Positions 21,001 through 30,221 of a DNA stretch of 60,000 bases are shown piece after piece. Each line of letters begins with the position of its first letter. Positions within the stretch are counted from its first letter, which is position 1. The position numbers and the translations under genes are program-made. The stretch spans positions 65,658,647 to 65,718,646 of the forward strand of contig NC_087062.1 of NCBI RefSeq assembly GCF_963678635.1, in the 5' to 3' direction. The notes beneath the pieces are model-generated. The model saw only the letters and a program-made list of their open reading frames with translations. It ran no database searches and was not told the origin of the DNA. Source of the stretch: Symsagittifera roscoffensis. Its lineage: Eukaryota; Xenacoelomorpha; Acoela; Convolutidae.

Positions 21001-23895
21001 CGAGGTTCGACGAGCGGGCAGACCTGGGAAGTAGATGTTGGCAAAGAGTGGGTCTCAAGTGAACATCAAGCTGTCGGGAAGCAAGTGACCAGTGATCCAC
21101 TTGAGAAAAGTAAAACCAGAAACACCTCCCGACCATGGTGGATAGCTCTCGAGACATTGAAGGAGATGGAAGGCTGTTTGAAGAAGTTGAACAGTGGAGT
21201 GGCTCGCAAACGATACAGCTGGGCCACCCAGCAGAAGGCTGAGGTCAACAAGATAGAGTTGGCAAACCAGCTGAAGAGATCCTGGCAGAACTTATTGAAG
21301 GATCATTTTGAAGAGGCGATGAGGACATCCTCATCGGCACCACCACTGATGGCGAATCCCTTTATCAGGACTGCAGGACAACTGATGTTCGCGTGGAGCC
21401 TGTTGGGGATAGAGCTGGAAACGCTGACTTCATACGACAAGTTGAAGCTGGGAGGAAAAAATCTAGAGATATACCGAATGTTGATGCAGCACGTTGCCAA
21501 GGACAACTCAGGCTTGAGTCTGGCAAGGAGGAAGGATGCAACCTGTTTCTTGAGGTGGACGATGTCGATGATGACTGACAGTACCATCCTAGCATGTCAT
21601 CAGAAAGCAGTCGCAAGCAAGACGTTGGAAAGGAGAGTCTCCACAGTCATCTTGAATGTGTATCAGAGCACTGGGATAGAGAGGGAGGATGGTTCTAGGC
21701 AATCTCTGGAGAACCATAGGAAGTTGGATGAGATACGGAGGTTCTACAACAAGAAGTTCGAAGAGGAGCACGACGTTCACCGCAACCTGGCTTCGTCAGG
21801 GGAGTACTTGAAACTCAACAGAAAGGGAGAGTACCAATATGTTTCTGGAGTAATGGGAATGGCGTACAACCCCTTCTTGGACCTGGAAGCTGGAGGAGCC
21901 AACAGAAATTATGAAGTGGCGGAGCTGTTGAAGTTCTGGACAGAGAAGATAGTGGAGATAGACGTTGTGGAGAGAGAGAGACCTAGCCTGGGTCTGGTTC
22001 TTGAGGGGATGCCGGGAGTGATAAGTGTGCCACGCTCAAGTAAAAGAGTGGAGCTAAAAATGGGTGATGGGAGTGGCGTGTTGATCACGAACCTGGGAGT
22101 GGTATGGAAATTACTCAGACCTTCTCGGTGTCCACATCCCCATGCAAGTATGATTGAGGAGGTCACTGAGCGAGTGAGATTGGCACCGACAGAGGATGAG
22201 GACTTGGCGATCTTGAGCATAGTACACAAACTGATCTTGCCTCAGGTGAAAGAATCAAGTGAGGTGACAAGTGGAACAGAGCCGGTGAGGAGGATGGAGC
22301 CGGGCAGTTGTCTTGATTCGACATGCAGTAACGGCGAACATATTTGTGATGGACGATTATGCGTCAGGATACAATCTTTCCAGAAAGAGGACCTCACTAC
22401 CTGGTTTGAAGATATCACTGAAAGGGAGAAGAGTGAGGTACAGATAGTGGCTGAATGTTACGCGAGGACCACCGTGAACCTAGCGACAGCCTTGGGATTC
22501 TTCTCAAGAATGTGCAGTCTCCAGTCACTGGAGAGGCTAGAGTCAGAACATCACCTGGTGACCGCGTTAAGCGTGGAATCATGGCCCGGAGTGCTACAAG
22601 TGAACCAGAAGCACATCAAGAGTTGGAAGATCGGACTCGAGGCAGAGATGGGATTTCCCATGAGCGAAGCCTATGGATTGCCTCTAAATGCAAAATCCTT
22701 AGTGGGATCAGTGTTGGCTAACCTATGTGGGAGCCACTATCCACTACACATGGCGATGGTGGAGGTGTCCAGCCAGAGGGTGATGATAGACAAAGCCTTC
22801 TCAGTGCCCAAGTGCGTGAGACTAGCTCGGATGTCACACCACTCACACAAGCTATTGAGGAAGATCCGAGGAGCAGTACCAAAGGAGCAAAGAGATGACT
22901 TGAGTGAAATCTGGGGTGAAGAACTTCTAGGCTTGGAGAGCGAAAATGCAAGTGATCATGGGAAGCAGAACGTGGTGGGGAAACCCGCAGTAGGTGCTTC
23001 AAGCTCGGAAGAAGTCGACGTGGTGCATGAGAAAATGATGGAACTTGAGCCTCTCCTAGAAGCTTCGGGAGAACGCAACCTTAGAAGCATCGACCTCACG
23101 CATGGGGATTGTCCATGCCACTGTCTGGCGCAGACAGTGTGGTACCCTGACCGCGCCAATCTCTGTCTGATCTGGGACGTAGAAGAAATTAAGTCGCTAG
23201 GACTACCGGAGTATCGACAAAAGGTGACCATCTTAGTGGTAAGCACGATGCTGGCTCTGAGATGGATTGAGGAGAATATAGCGAAAAACAGAGAATCGAG
23301 AGCGCCAACAGCTGAATCGATTTATGCGATAGATTACAGCAGGAGACTGGAGTTGTTCGAGACTGCATGCAAGGTATTCGCCATACCAGTGCAAGTCAGA
23401 CACATATGGAGCCGCCTGAGATTCTTTCCTTGGTTTCGTGCGACGTTAACATCCTGGTTGTATGCAGTGACAAAGGACCACATGAGGAAACATCAGAAGG
23501 AATATCGACAATTCCAAGCTGAAATAGGGCCAGATGCCTTTAAGAGACCTCTGCTAACCCATCGAAACGCAATCACGGCGGGGTGGAAAAGAGTAGGCAG
23601 AATATCCAGAGACAATTCTAGAGCGAGGGAAACGATACTGGAGGAGGACCTGGCGAGGTGTGTGAGCTTGAGTCTTCATAACTCCTTCTGCTTGAACCGG
23701 GAGTCGAAGGTGAAAGGCCTACCAAGTCAATTAAAAAGGTTGCAAGAGCAGAGAGAGTGGATGCGAGCCTATGAACAGCTGAAGGCCTGGGAGGAAATTG
23801 TGATTAGCTCCGATGACGAAGAGGCACTATTGGAACAAATTACAGTGCCAAGAACACCGGTATCAGGTACCTCGAAGGCGAAGAACATGAGGTGA
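15052..23895 (+). CDS. Inner element ORF2: 2947-aa protein with tandem SGNH-like domains
   Basis: Intact ORF in good start context (A at -3, G at +4). About residues 145-230 are a coiled coil with repeated RDQA-type heptads. About 395-580 are an SGNH/GDSL-type hydrolase domain: IIGDSLL (S407), GTND (454-457), DGIH (D550, H553), i.e. the full Ser/Gly/Asn/Asp-His set. About 820-1040 look like a second SGNH-like fold, in which the nucleophile block reads AGSDF (831-834) and the third block AGMND (880-884); the catalytic serine arrangement is altered. Residues 1040-1640 are globular and unrecognised. An acidic segment lies near 1665-1700, a basic RSRKRKR near 1907 could be a nuclear signal, and the last ~1000 residues are unrecognised. 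No signal peptide or convincing membrane segment is seen, so it is not an obvious env. SGNH esterases are known in ORF1 of CR1/L2 LINEs; what this one acts on is unknown. Confidence 0.9.
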   Translation: MADRYWKSMPSALKKPTLDELYRRLRDLDYTQVNERMAVMLNAILQLEDEGECRESATEAVLMVGYTTEGVSDQAQTRWLSWNVDGAIRGFDLARNPGLNNNTEYGAGEFPLPARPSVRPASQSTSKVPSMSRAQQTGEAYPDVSAMKKELERTQREKNKANLDRDQAVLERDQARRELDIMKAERLQAERVRENAANCEQLKQALERDQAKLERIQQQQRELDMQKGARPKERVVTVSRPESRMEVDEAPRSKGRFNLDRAAQEHMNEGLEVWIPPESTSSLRGMETQVIRPLMDVALPGYTPSSTPGSSGGSSRLKELQERLQLRNRESPVRVDLPSTWGEQPVRSVMISSYKKNTDGRYRKHNRIDWNPAQRERRDCFHDATWVEYFTYPRVPEGSVHLIIGDSLLRVLTRIQSHWQTGILSFAGAATPQMLATLEMLGMVSVYTVTLMVGTNDVSRGEARKVTRLHEKMSCILEEIRIQMDPSILTVCTVPYNMGADQHAVEMNTKVRSLNETIRKIHQRSVLPLRLLDVAEQMELTSFPDNASADGIHFDRPRGVEWLNDVFQKHICALETDLLETAQVTFGPPPNPPFFNPRSLSSRLGERADSRDSERNSRAKLPSTTPMEADEVTSATPQGSVMSSVVVAEKKRSEKPLETSRQKYEEKVKELDLEDLECRQELARALGLEQVSHEDLGRHKCVDWLKAHETRFSRAKLTETADLSGIPTRSMMGPINYRPLKSLGSPGLVVEPPKHRTSIARIRVATPAQLRVVDKLMNPREMELPDAEYEGAKLANDPRYGKPCGQAQLAKTLAVYDRADPAAARVVIVAGSDFEGTSPKLFWPETLIYTLPGAELNQMLTLVVAIKSEMPCEPELLLFAGMNDHLHATGFLEQLKGGEPTPKRIWEAIQTLFAAINEVQENVASRFGAKTRVAFTTSPGYSSMPLALQFVYAILILIAEGNGWRVLMAAPNRELEPTNLRLCKSELAASWADVSHALRGFHELADILIVLDEVLLLEVSNFARQLKLSPILRDDHPVIIHLTASLWFRDMELTITSSTSRSRGPNNERQNVATSEKQLESMGNRLAQEGGRWPFLSPRLENATRKTREDAPPLVKQIWEFLEEQLGKAEEKGMTVGRFVTAANEVTIGGFWREHAWGELKTRRDHEILEFLSPCWGREFLTEVYSAKETIFDAFIQEMLNMPISLLLALYLVYPRYLFNMGPAYMFSRGVDALRIDGYLTLVLLTHGELASFHRLMRYGEPLAMGRTHSSIETYSYKCAAGLRTLLVQYLLMQNRHLTGEEKSPKTREEWRKVNGGMPLLTDLCLAMRSDPMGIIRGLGEVVTCIYGPAVTFAFPDPLVTAYRYSVTHVSLISVLDGTTLNWCQQEVLRAQMSNTVLFGKVKDPELIVYSFRGQMQCRMGGKREGPIETYPKFWNLNPLAANGQEILRIPAWTKSFELVKKELEAILEREALPTSIPEFPIVRRMTLGMNSSLVVPSSYARTTTEERQKEFTDGWDPLFIGYTAAIYFHTSDVKINSWTTQAKKIRGSMPPKFDVRDTLRVLKRAGLENQLPVWDDGRMIVEEGHVALKADAMLFATRMYRAPYGLELMERNREGKKLDAAGPLYVALTKGEATSSATPSPLPVGIPGDKKSGTVADRFKRIFERREAESGDESMDETLSEAGEDMEVGNTPEQKPTEVEFTAQELLKDLSEENWADTPTPPLTSSPRKYPEMSLTSENPNMGMIFLSTERREKNTFEGNRDAFLGTLDGDAWQKFLSEFNREVDEDTTLDNFKEELWDTVVKFGEPVLVGTGLEEKARVELLNKMVELRKSRKTREDKCKDSSTPKQKTDNKIIKCTRGDKVGTSNMIKSTNILKARAGGRQELAGEKEVESVMIPMTPPSKDVRSRKRKRDVEGMGSPSADAVSEKDLRETAPMVLARWKTAAYKSSYEPRKLLDIEKEMENPTSSVTEEDFKPQRIKMKRGSTSGQTWEVDVGKEWVSSEHQAVGKQVTSDPLEKSKTRNTSRPWWIALETLKEMEGCLKKLNSGVARKRYSWATQQKAEVNKIELANQLKRSWQNLLKDHFEEAMRTSSSAPPLMANPFIRTAGQLMFAWSLLGIELETLTSYDKLKLGGKNLEIYRMLMQHVAKDNSGLSLARRKDATCFLRWTMSMMTDSTILACHQKAVASKTLERRVSTVILNVYQSTGIEREDGSRQSLENHRKLDEIRRFYNKKFEEEHDVHRNLASSGEYLKLNRKGEYQYVSGVMGMAYNPFLDLEAGGANRNYEVAELLKFWTEKIVEIDVVERERPSLGLVLEGMPGVISVPRSSKRVELKMGDGSGVLITNLGVVWKLLRPSRCPHPHASMIEEVTERVRLAPTEDEDLAILSIVHKLILPQVKESSEVTSGTEPVRRMEPGSCLDSTCSNGEHICDGRLCVRIQSFQKEDLTTWFEDITEREKSEVQIVAECYARTTVNLATALGFFSRMCSLQSLERLESEHHLVTALSVESWPGVLQVNQKHIKSWKIGLEAEMGFPMSEAYGLPLNAKSLVGSVLANLCGSHYPLHMAMVEVSSQRVMIDKAFSVPKCVRLARMSHHSHKLLRKIRGAVPKEQRDDLSEIWGEELLGLESENASDHGKQNVVGKPAVGASSSEEVDVVHEKMMELEPLLEASGERNLRSIDLTHGDCPCHCLAQTVWYPDRANLCLIWDVEEIKSLGLPEYRQKVTILVVSTMLALRWIEENIAKNRESRAPTAESIYAIDYSRRLELFETACKVFAIPVQVRHIWSRLRFFPWFRATLTSWLYAVTKDHMRKHQKEYRQFQAEIGPDAFKRPLLTHRNAITAGWKRVGRISRDNSRARETILEEDLARCVSLSLHNSFCLNRESKVKGLPSQLKRLQEQREWMRAYEQLKAWEEIVISSDDEEALLEQITVPRTPVSGTSKAKNMR

Positions 23896-24334
23896 GCCAG
23901 TGGCTCGAAAGGAAATTCTAGAGTCTTGAGTCTTGAGAGGGAGGGGGCTTGAGCGTGAACTTGGATGAAATCTGGGTTCACGAAAAAGAAATTTTAGACG
24001 AATAAGATATTGTTATTAATATGATAGATCTAGTATATAAATCAAATTGATGCATGACAATTCTCTGACTGAAATAGGACAAAAGAAATTTTAAAATTAC
24101 CAGCTTAAAAAGCGGGGATCCATGGGTGCAGGTGTGTGCAGAATTTGATTGCTGTTTAGCGATAGTGTGAAAATTTTATATGGTTGTGAATTTTGGAAGG
24201 TAGATAAACTTAAGTCCGATGCAAACTTCTGTAAATGACCACTGGCACTGTATCTTGAGCAACACTCGGTTCTCTGGGACTTATTGGCAGATGACAACAC
24301 ACGATGAGGACATCGATCTCGAGTCCGGGGAGTA
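23896..24334 (+). other. 3' untranslated region of inner element
   Basis: Contains a purine run GAGAGGGAGGGGG at 23935-23947, about 390 bp before the 3' LTR. Only a short GGGGAG (24327-24332) lies next to the LTR, so the polypurine primer is not clear. No gene is seen. Confidence 0.5.
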
Positions 24335-25221
24335 TGTGCCAGTCGGTCATGTCTGGGGGTTTGACCTTGAGAAATACGTAATTTTGGAGTGAAATTTTAA
24401 TTTTGCAAAATTCGAATCGAGCCTGTCATGCTCAATTTTCTCGAACCAACTGAAAATGAAAAAGTCAGAAATGAGAACACCCGAATTAACAATTGCGGGA
24501 AACTACTCAAGAAAAAGGCAGGATATTGCTATTCGCAATTTCTCGATACGAAATATCAAGAGAGTAGAGCTGTCTTGTCCTGAAAACAGGAGAATCGAAT
24601 ACGGACTTGAGACAGAACAATTATTCGAATGGAAAGGAGTGGACTCTGAATGGAAGAGTGGACAACTCGAGTGTCCAAAGGGTTCATTCAGAGACTTTGA
24701 TTCTAGAGACAAAACTTACTTCTGTTATTGAAACTAATTGGCCTTAAAACTTATTTAGTTATATTATTTAATTCTCAAGCTGCTCAGTTATAACTTACTC
24801 CTCATACTCAAGTGCGTCGATATGTAAGTTCCAATTTAAATTTCTCGAGTGTATTTTATGATAGTTATGTTGAGATAAGGCGAGTTTTAGGTTGATCCAT
24901 CTGAAATGGATCAAAGTTCCACTGTCCAATAAAAAGTAACTAAGCGGATTGTTCCGACCCGGTTTTTAACGGCGTTCATGTATTTTGGGTATCCCGAGAC
25001 CTAAGTATGGGGACGTTTTTATTTCTAGAGTGGGGGGGTATTTTGGTAGTGGCCTTTAAGCTGTAATGGGTTCCAGTCTCATGTCGCAAGCGAACCGAAT
25101 TGGCTCCGACCGTTCTTGAGGCGGAAAAGCACAAGAGATAGTGTCCCTGACTCTTGAGCCAATGGTTATAGGGCCTATTTTTCTTAAGCCTCATATATGA
25201 CTAAAGTAGGCGACTGTTACA
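24335..25221 (+). repeat. 3' LTR of inner element
   Basis: 887 bp, two mismatches to 2004-2890. It ends GTTACA and is followed by GACAAT of the outer element. The poly(A) candidate is at 24928-24933. Confidence 0.95.
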
Positions 25222-25982
25222 GACAATAAATTGTTAGTAATCATAAAATCATCTGTTGTCCCAGCTTCATCATCTAAACATAACAGCAATCATAAACTCA
25301 CTAATAACATTAAAATACTAAATTTTTTTCTTAAATAAGTTTAAACCATTTTAAACTTAAATTCACTTAATTTTAAAATTAGATCATCAAGGTTTATCCT
25401 TGGATCTCAATAAATTTTCTATTTCACTAAATTTAAAACCTGATCATCAAGGCCTATCCTTGGATCAAAAAGAACAATTTTGTTCTCCCCCACCCACTTA
25501 ACAAGTGTCTAACGACCTCAAACGTCAATTCACTATCCAACCCTTCCAAAAGACCCAAGACTAATAGAAATTTTTAAATAAAACTAACCATTCAAATTAG
25601 GATAAACAGTGAAAAACTTCGTTTATTCATCCTTCACTTGAACCCTCCTCTTACCAGACCCAGGATAGATCTTAGACTTAGTAAGTTTAAAATAGTATCT
25701 AACGAACTACTTGCGTTCTAATTATACCTGAACCTTGTGGATCGATTTACTATTCTCCAACCCTTGAACACAATCACTACCCCTAAGTAAGATTAAGTAA
25801 GTTAACACCTTAGCTTAGACTAGACACGAGAAAGTAAAAAATCATTCTTCGGAGTCGATATACCTTTCTCTCCAACCCTAGATAAAAAGACCCAGGTTAA
25901 GCTAACCAAAAAATCGTAAGGACTAACAGTCTAAGAAAATAGAAATACCTAACAACTTTTTGCATCCCTCATCCTAAACCTT
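25222..25982 (+). other. Outer-element leader, right of nested insertion
   Basis: Non-coding. It contains two copies of GATCATCAAGG..TATCCTTGGATC (near 25383 and 25441), each able to fold on CAAGG/CCTTG, and several CCAACCCT motifs spaced roughly 100-200 bp apart. The reverse complement is recognisable in the minus-strand relative at about 49000-49560, so the leader structure is conserved. Confidence 0.55.
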
Positions 25983-26438
25983 ATGTCATTCAAAAATCTA
26001 GGAAATGAACAAAAAATCGTTTTACACAACTGTGAGATAGATAACAAAAAAGACGACCTTGTCATCACACCTCATACACAAACATTTGGATACATTAGAA
26101 CAAAACGACAAACAATAAAAAGAAAAATTAGAAACAAACAAAGACAAATCACACAAAAAAGATTTTCAAAAACGTATTTTCAGAATCAGAAGCCAGCAAT
26201 TTAGATGAAATCTACAAATTAAAAGAATCAATTGATAAAAATTGTCCCATTCACGATCAATTATATTTTTCCGATTCAGAAACAACTTCAAATTCATCAA
26301 AAAGATGGAAAAGAAAAATAAAAAAGCAATACAAACACAAACCAATACACTTGTATTATTGGAATCAACCAATTAGACACATCGATAGTTATATATTAAC
26401 AGTCATCAAACGAAAAAATGAGCCACACTCAAAGTGAC
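25983..26438 (+). pseudogene. Outer element basic accessory ORF, frameshifted
   Basis: An ATG ORF (25983-26204) continues in another frame from about 26165 to a TGA at about 26438. The product would be about 150 residues, Lys/Arg/Gln-rich in its first half. The last part overlaps the next ORF by about 20 nt. The minus-strand relative keeps similar residues here (a SID..P-ID.Q..YF.DSE pattern) near 48560-48660, so a protein was once selected. No known domain. Confidence 0.5.
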
Positions 26439-26744
26439 GATATTCCAGATGACGAAGAGGTTTACCCCTTCCTCATAGATGCACCCGATAATAGAGGGCT
26501 ACATGATTTTTGCAAGAAATTACTCGTAAATTTGTTTGAACCCGGAATCAGTCCATGCAAAGCAGAATTCCCAGATGTAAAAATCAAAAGACAAATTATT
26601 GAACATTATTTGAAAGATATATGTAACTTAACACAACAAGATGGAATCTACACCGTAGAATCCAGCACACCAAATACGAATCATCGTAAATATGTAATTC
26701 AAGCAGATGATCTTGAATTAGAATTTTCAAAAGTATTCATATAA
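26418..26744 (+). CDS. Outer element small acidic ORF (108 aa)
   Basis: Intact, acidic, begins MSHTQSDDIPDDEE, and overlaps the end of the preceding basic frame. A related but broken sequence is seen on the minus strand around 48290-48470 (shared FC..L.VNL). It lies upstream of gag and has no recognised domain. It could be a regulatory product or the N-terminal part of a once longer Gag. Confidence 0.5.
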   Translation: MSHTQSDDIPDDEEVYPFLIDAPDNRGLHDFCKKLLVNLFEPGISPCKAEFPDVKIKRQIIEHYLKDICNLTQQDGIYTVESSTPNTNHRKYVIQADDLELEFSKVFI

Positions 26745-26803
26745 AATATCAAAAGCATACAATATCATAATTAACAAATAGCAAACTCTATATTCACTAA
26801 CAA

Positions 26804-29710
26804 AGTTTTGCAATAATATATACCTATAATTCTATATTAGAAAAAACAGAATTTCAAAGTATCTCACCAACTGAAACATCCAAACATACAAAAGTACGAC
26901 ATGAAATCACATTATTTTCAACTTTTCTACATATAATCAAAGAAAATTTCACTAAAGACGATGTTTCACAACACACAAAACATGACTTACAAAAAATTTT
27001 GGCATGGTTTATAATAGATTATTTCACACATAATTTAGACTTAATTTCACAAGCAAGAAAAAATTTCAGATCTCAAAATCCAAATCAGACTACGTTTGGG
27101 ACCCTGAATTGTCTCATCCTATTTTTATAAATATCCCACAATCTATCTCAAGTCAAGCAATAAGTACAATAAATTTCCACAGAGATTAGGTAAAAGTAGT
27201 ACCACTAACCATTGATGCAACACCATTAAACTACAATACATTTTTACCTGATACACGAAATAACAGTTTAAATTCGACCTTCATACACAATGAAAACCTT
27301 AATGGAACTAGAAATCTTACACAACAAGATATTCAAACACCATCACTTTTCATAAATGAAGAAATTGTCCAAACAACAACAACTACACAACAAAGTATTT
27401 CACCAATACATCCAAAATTAACAACACCAAGAAATACATATACTTCACTGGCACAAGTAACCTTACAATCAACCGTTAAACCTTCGGTTGCTCCAAAATA
27501 TTCACATATGGATTATCAAACAAATAGACCCATGACAGTACCATCAAAACCACGAAAAACGTTCACAAGAAACACTTTTGCAGAAGACAATTAATATTAT
27601 GCACATTCGTCAAAAACAAACTACCCCCCACGAAAAAATAATATTCATGTATGTTCTCACTATTGGGATAACCCAATGACAACAACCAACTCAGTAACTT
27701 TTCGAACTAATTCACATCCTCCACAGGATCATAGTGAAAATTACCCATTCTCTCAACAAAATAAAAATAAAAAGCAAGCACCTCATCATACGGATTATTT
27801 ATCATCTGATGATGATTATTTACAACCAGACATTTTCGCACTATATACCCAAGAAAATGGCACACAAGGATCGCGACGACCTCATACATATAATAGAATT
27901 TTTTCTCCAAACTCAACAGATACACGAAATCAACAACCAATACATATGCCAAATCCAACTAATACACAATCTTTTCAACCAATTCAACCACAAAACCCAA
28001 TGACTATGCACTCGTATCAACCAACTCAAATGCAAAATGAAATACCACTTCCATATTATCTTCAGCAACACGAAATAACAAAAAATCAACTTTCAAATTT
28101 ATCGCAAATGCCAAATGCCGCAGAATCACTACAGATGACAATGAATCCATACCTCATGGGTAGATCGACAATAACATCAAATAAACCACTGATGGTATTT
28201 ACAGGAACAGATCCTGAATATTCTGTAGAAGATTATTTAAATGCAGTAACAGCAAATTTAATTTTAAATATAGGACCTGAACCAATTAATACGCCACTAC
28301 ATCAAAATTGGATACATAGACGCAGAGCATTGATACAAACAACCTTAGATGGCGCAGCTCAAAAATGGTTTTCAGTATTACCTAAAGAAATAAAATCAGA
28401 CTGGAAAAGATTTACACAAGAATTTTCAAAAATGTTTGACTCCGAAAGAAATAAACAACACCAAAGAGTTTTGTGTAACGAAATTCGCAGATTACCAAAT
28501 GAAACCATCAAACAATTAGCAGTACGTATCAAAACACTAGTACGAAAAGCATATTCACTTAATACACATGACTATAAAAACACAAAAATGACAGAAATTT
28601 TAATGATGACCTTAACACCTCAATTAAGGAAAATAGCAATAAAAAAGAGAGCATCTCATCCATTTCAATTCGAGAGCCAGATTTAGATTTTCGAAAACTA
28701 GTAGACAAACTAGAGCAAGCGGAAATCACAATGAAACTTGAAGAAACAGAAAATCTAAAACTACAATATGTTAATCGAATTGAAACAAACACTACACATA
28801 TAAATAACATACAGGAATCAGATACAGACCTAGTTGAAAAATCACTGAAATACTAAATATTTATGAAAAACATCCAAATTTTAAAGGCAAACCATCTTTC
28901 AAAAAATGATGTAATTTTTGCCGACGATACGGTCACAGTTTTTCCGAATGTAGACAAAAACAACAAGATAACCAAAACAAACCTCAAAAGCATAAAGAAC
29001 CAAATAAATTGTTCTATCAATATATGAAAAAAGATCAAAATCTACCAAACAAAAATATATATAGTAACAACAGTTGAGGAAAACCACTTCCGAACAACAC
29101 CAATTACACAAGGAATCAATCACCATATAACTCAAGTTATAGAGGAAGATCACCAGAACAAAGAAATACACAGAATTCTTCACAAAATAATTATAACCGA
29201 TCAAATAGTCGAAATAACTATTCGAGATCAAATTCTAATGCAACACAATTTGTTTCTAGATCCAATTCCCAATCAAACCCAAGAAATAAACACTATTCCA
29301 ATAATCAATCACGAAACTCATCATACAACAGAAATAGAAACTATTCACATAATCGAAATAGAAGTTATTCGAACAATCGAAATCAGAATTACCCGAACAA
29401 TCGATCAAGAAATAACTCGTATAATAGATCAAACTATCACAGATCAAATGACAATTATCAAAACAGATCACGGAATAATTCACAAAACCGAAATTCAAGT
29501 TATAATAATCAATATAGAAATTATTCCCAGTCACCACATAGGAATAATAACCATTATAATAATTCTAAACATCGATACAGAAGTAGTACACCAAAACATC
29601 AAAGACATATTAATCAAGTACAGTCAAATGAAGAAACAACATCAGACCCCCCAGGTATTGATGACACAGGAAGTAACGAACTACAACTAAATCAAATAAA
29701 CTACAACTAA
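26804..29710 (+). pseudogene. gag: Outer element gag, broken
   Basis: The longest intact piece is 27676-28686 (336 aa), whose C-terminal half is a Retrotrans_gag-like region (IQTTLDGAAQKWFSVLP, LCNEIRRLPNETIKQLAVRI). Homologous sequence runs upstream to about 26804, with a frameshift near 27080 and stops at 27187 (TAG) and 27592 (TAA). Downstream, frameshifts occur near 28655 and 28850. A CCHC knuckle lies at 28910-28951 (C, C, H, C spaced 2-4-4), directly preceded by TGA at 28907. After it comes an Arg/Asn/Ser-rich tail with another TGA at 29075, ending at 29708-29710. Fragments of the same gag occur on the minus strand at 46226-47924. It would form the particle; this copy cannot make full-length Gag. 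Confidence 0.85.
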
Positions 29711-29753
29711 ATCAGATAAAGAAAGTGATACAGAAAATACCATCTCAGTAAAT

Positions 29754-30221
29754 ATGATAACAGTCGAAAACGACTATGAACCTATCATATATGAACAACC
29801 TTTTACATCACATATATATGAAAATCAATTGGAACTCCTTCACAATTATTATATTGAACCCATCAATACTACACAAACTGCACAAGAAATAAACGAAAAT
29901 AACACGGTACATGAACCCGATGAAAAAGACAAAACAAAATTTTTAAACACAAATCATATTTATCAAATTATACAAAAAGAACAAACCAGAGAAAAAATTT
30001 GGACAATACCATTTCTCTTAGAAAGTCCAAGAAACAAAGAATTTCAACCACCAGATCTTGAAATTGATTTTTTAATTGATTCAGGAGCAGAATCAAACAT
30101 AATAAATATTCCCACATGGAATGAAATCAAAACATTACATCTAAAATTAACGCCTCTTGCAACCTCTAGTAAACTAGCAACAGCACAAGGATCAACATTA
30201 GTAAATTATGGAAAAATCTAA
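29754..30221 (+). pseudogene. pro: Outer element aspartic protease segment
   Basis: 155-codon ORF with DFLIDSGAESNII, the retroviral-type aspartic protease active site (D109, S, G, A). It ends at TAA 30219-30221 but the next ORF (30246) is in the same frame, so this stop probably interrupts a continuous pro-pol frame. A role in polyprotein cleavage is inferred from the family. Confidence 0.8.

Larger units (their letters stand above)
2004..25221 (+). mobile_element. Inner giant LTR retrotransposon, two 8.8-kb ORFs
   Basis: Flanked by 887-bp LTRs (2004-2890 and 24335-25221) starting TGTGCC and ending GTTACA. I find only two substitutions between them (2193/24524 and 2866/25197), so the insertion is recent. 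Inside are a leader of about 2.85 kb, a single-frame Gag-Pol ORF (2933 aa), a spacer of about 0.5 kb with 20-bp repeats, a second ORF of 2947 aa, and a short 3' region. At 23.2 kb it is far longer than usual LTR elements (about 5-10 kb). Both ORFs are intact, so it may be active. Only GAC is shared by the two flanks (2001-2003 and 25222-25224), shorter than the usual 4-6 bp duplication. Its + strand is purine-rich, unlike the surrounding outer element. Confidence 0.93.

Noticed and set aside
29238-29690. 150-codon Ile/Thr-rich ORF
   Set aside because: Off-frame reading of the Arg/Asn/Ser-rich Gag tail, which is the frame continuous with the zinc knuckle.
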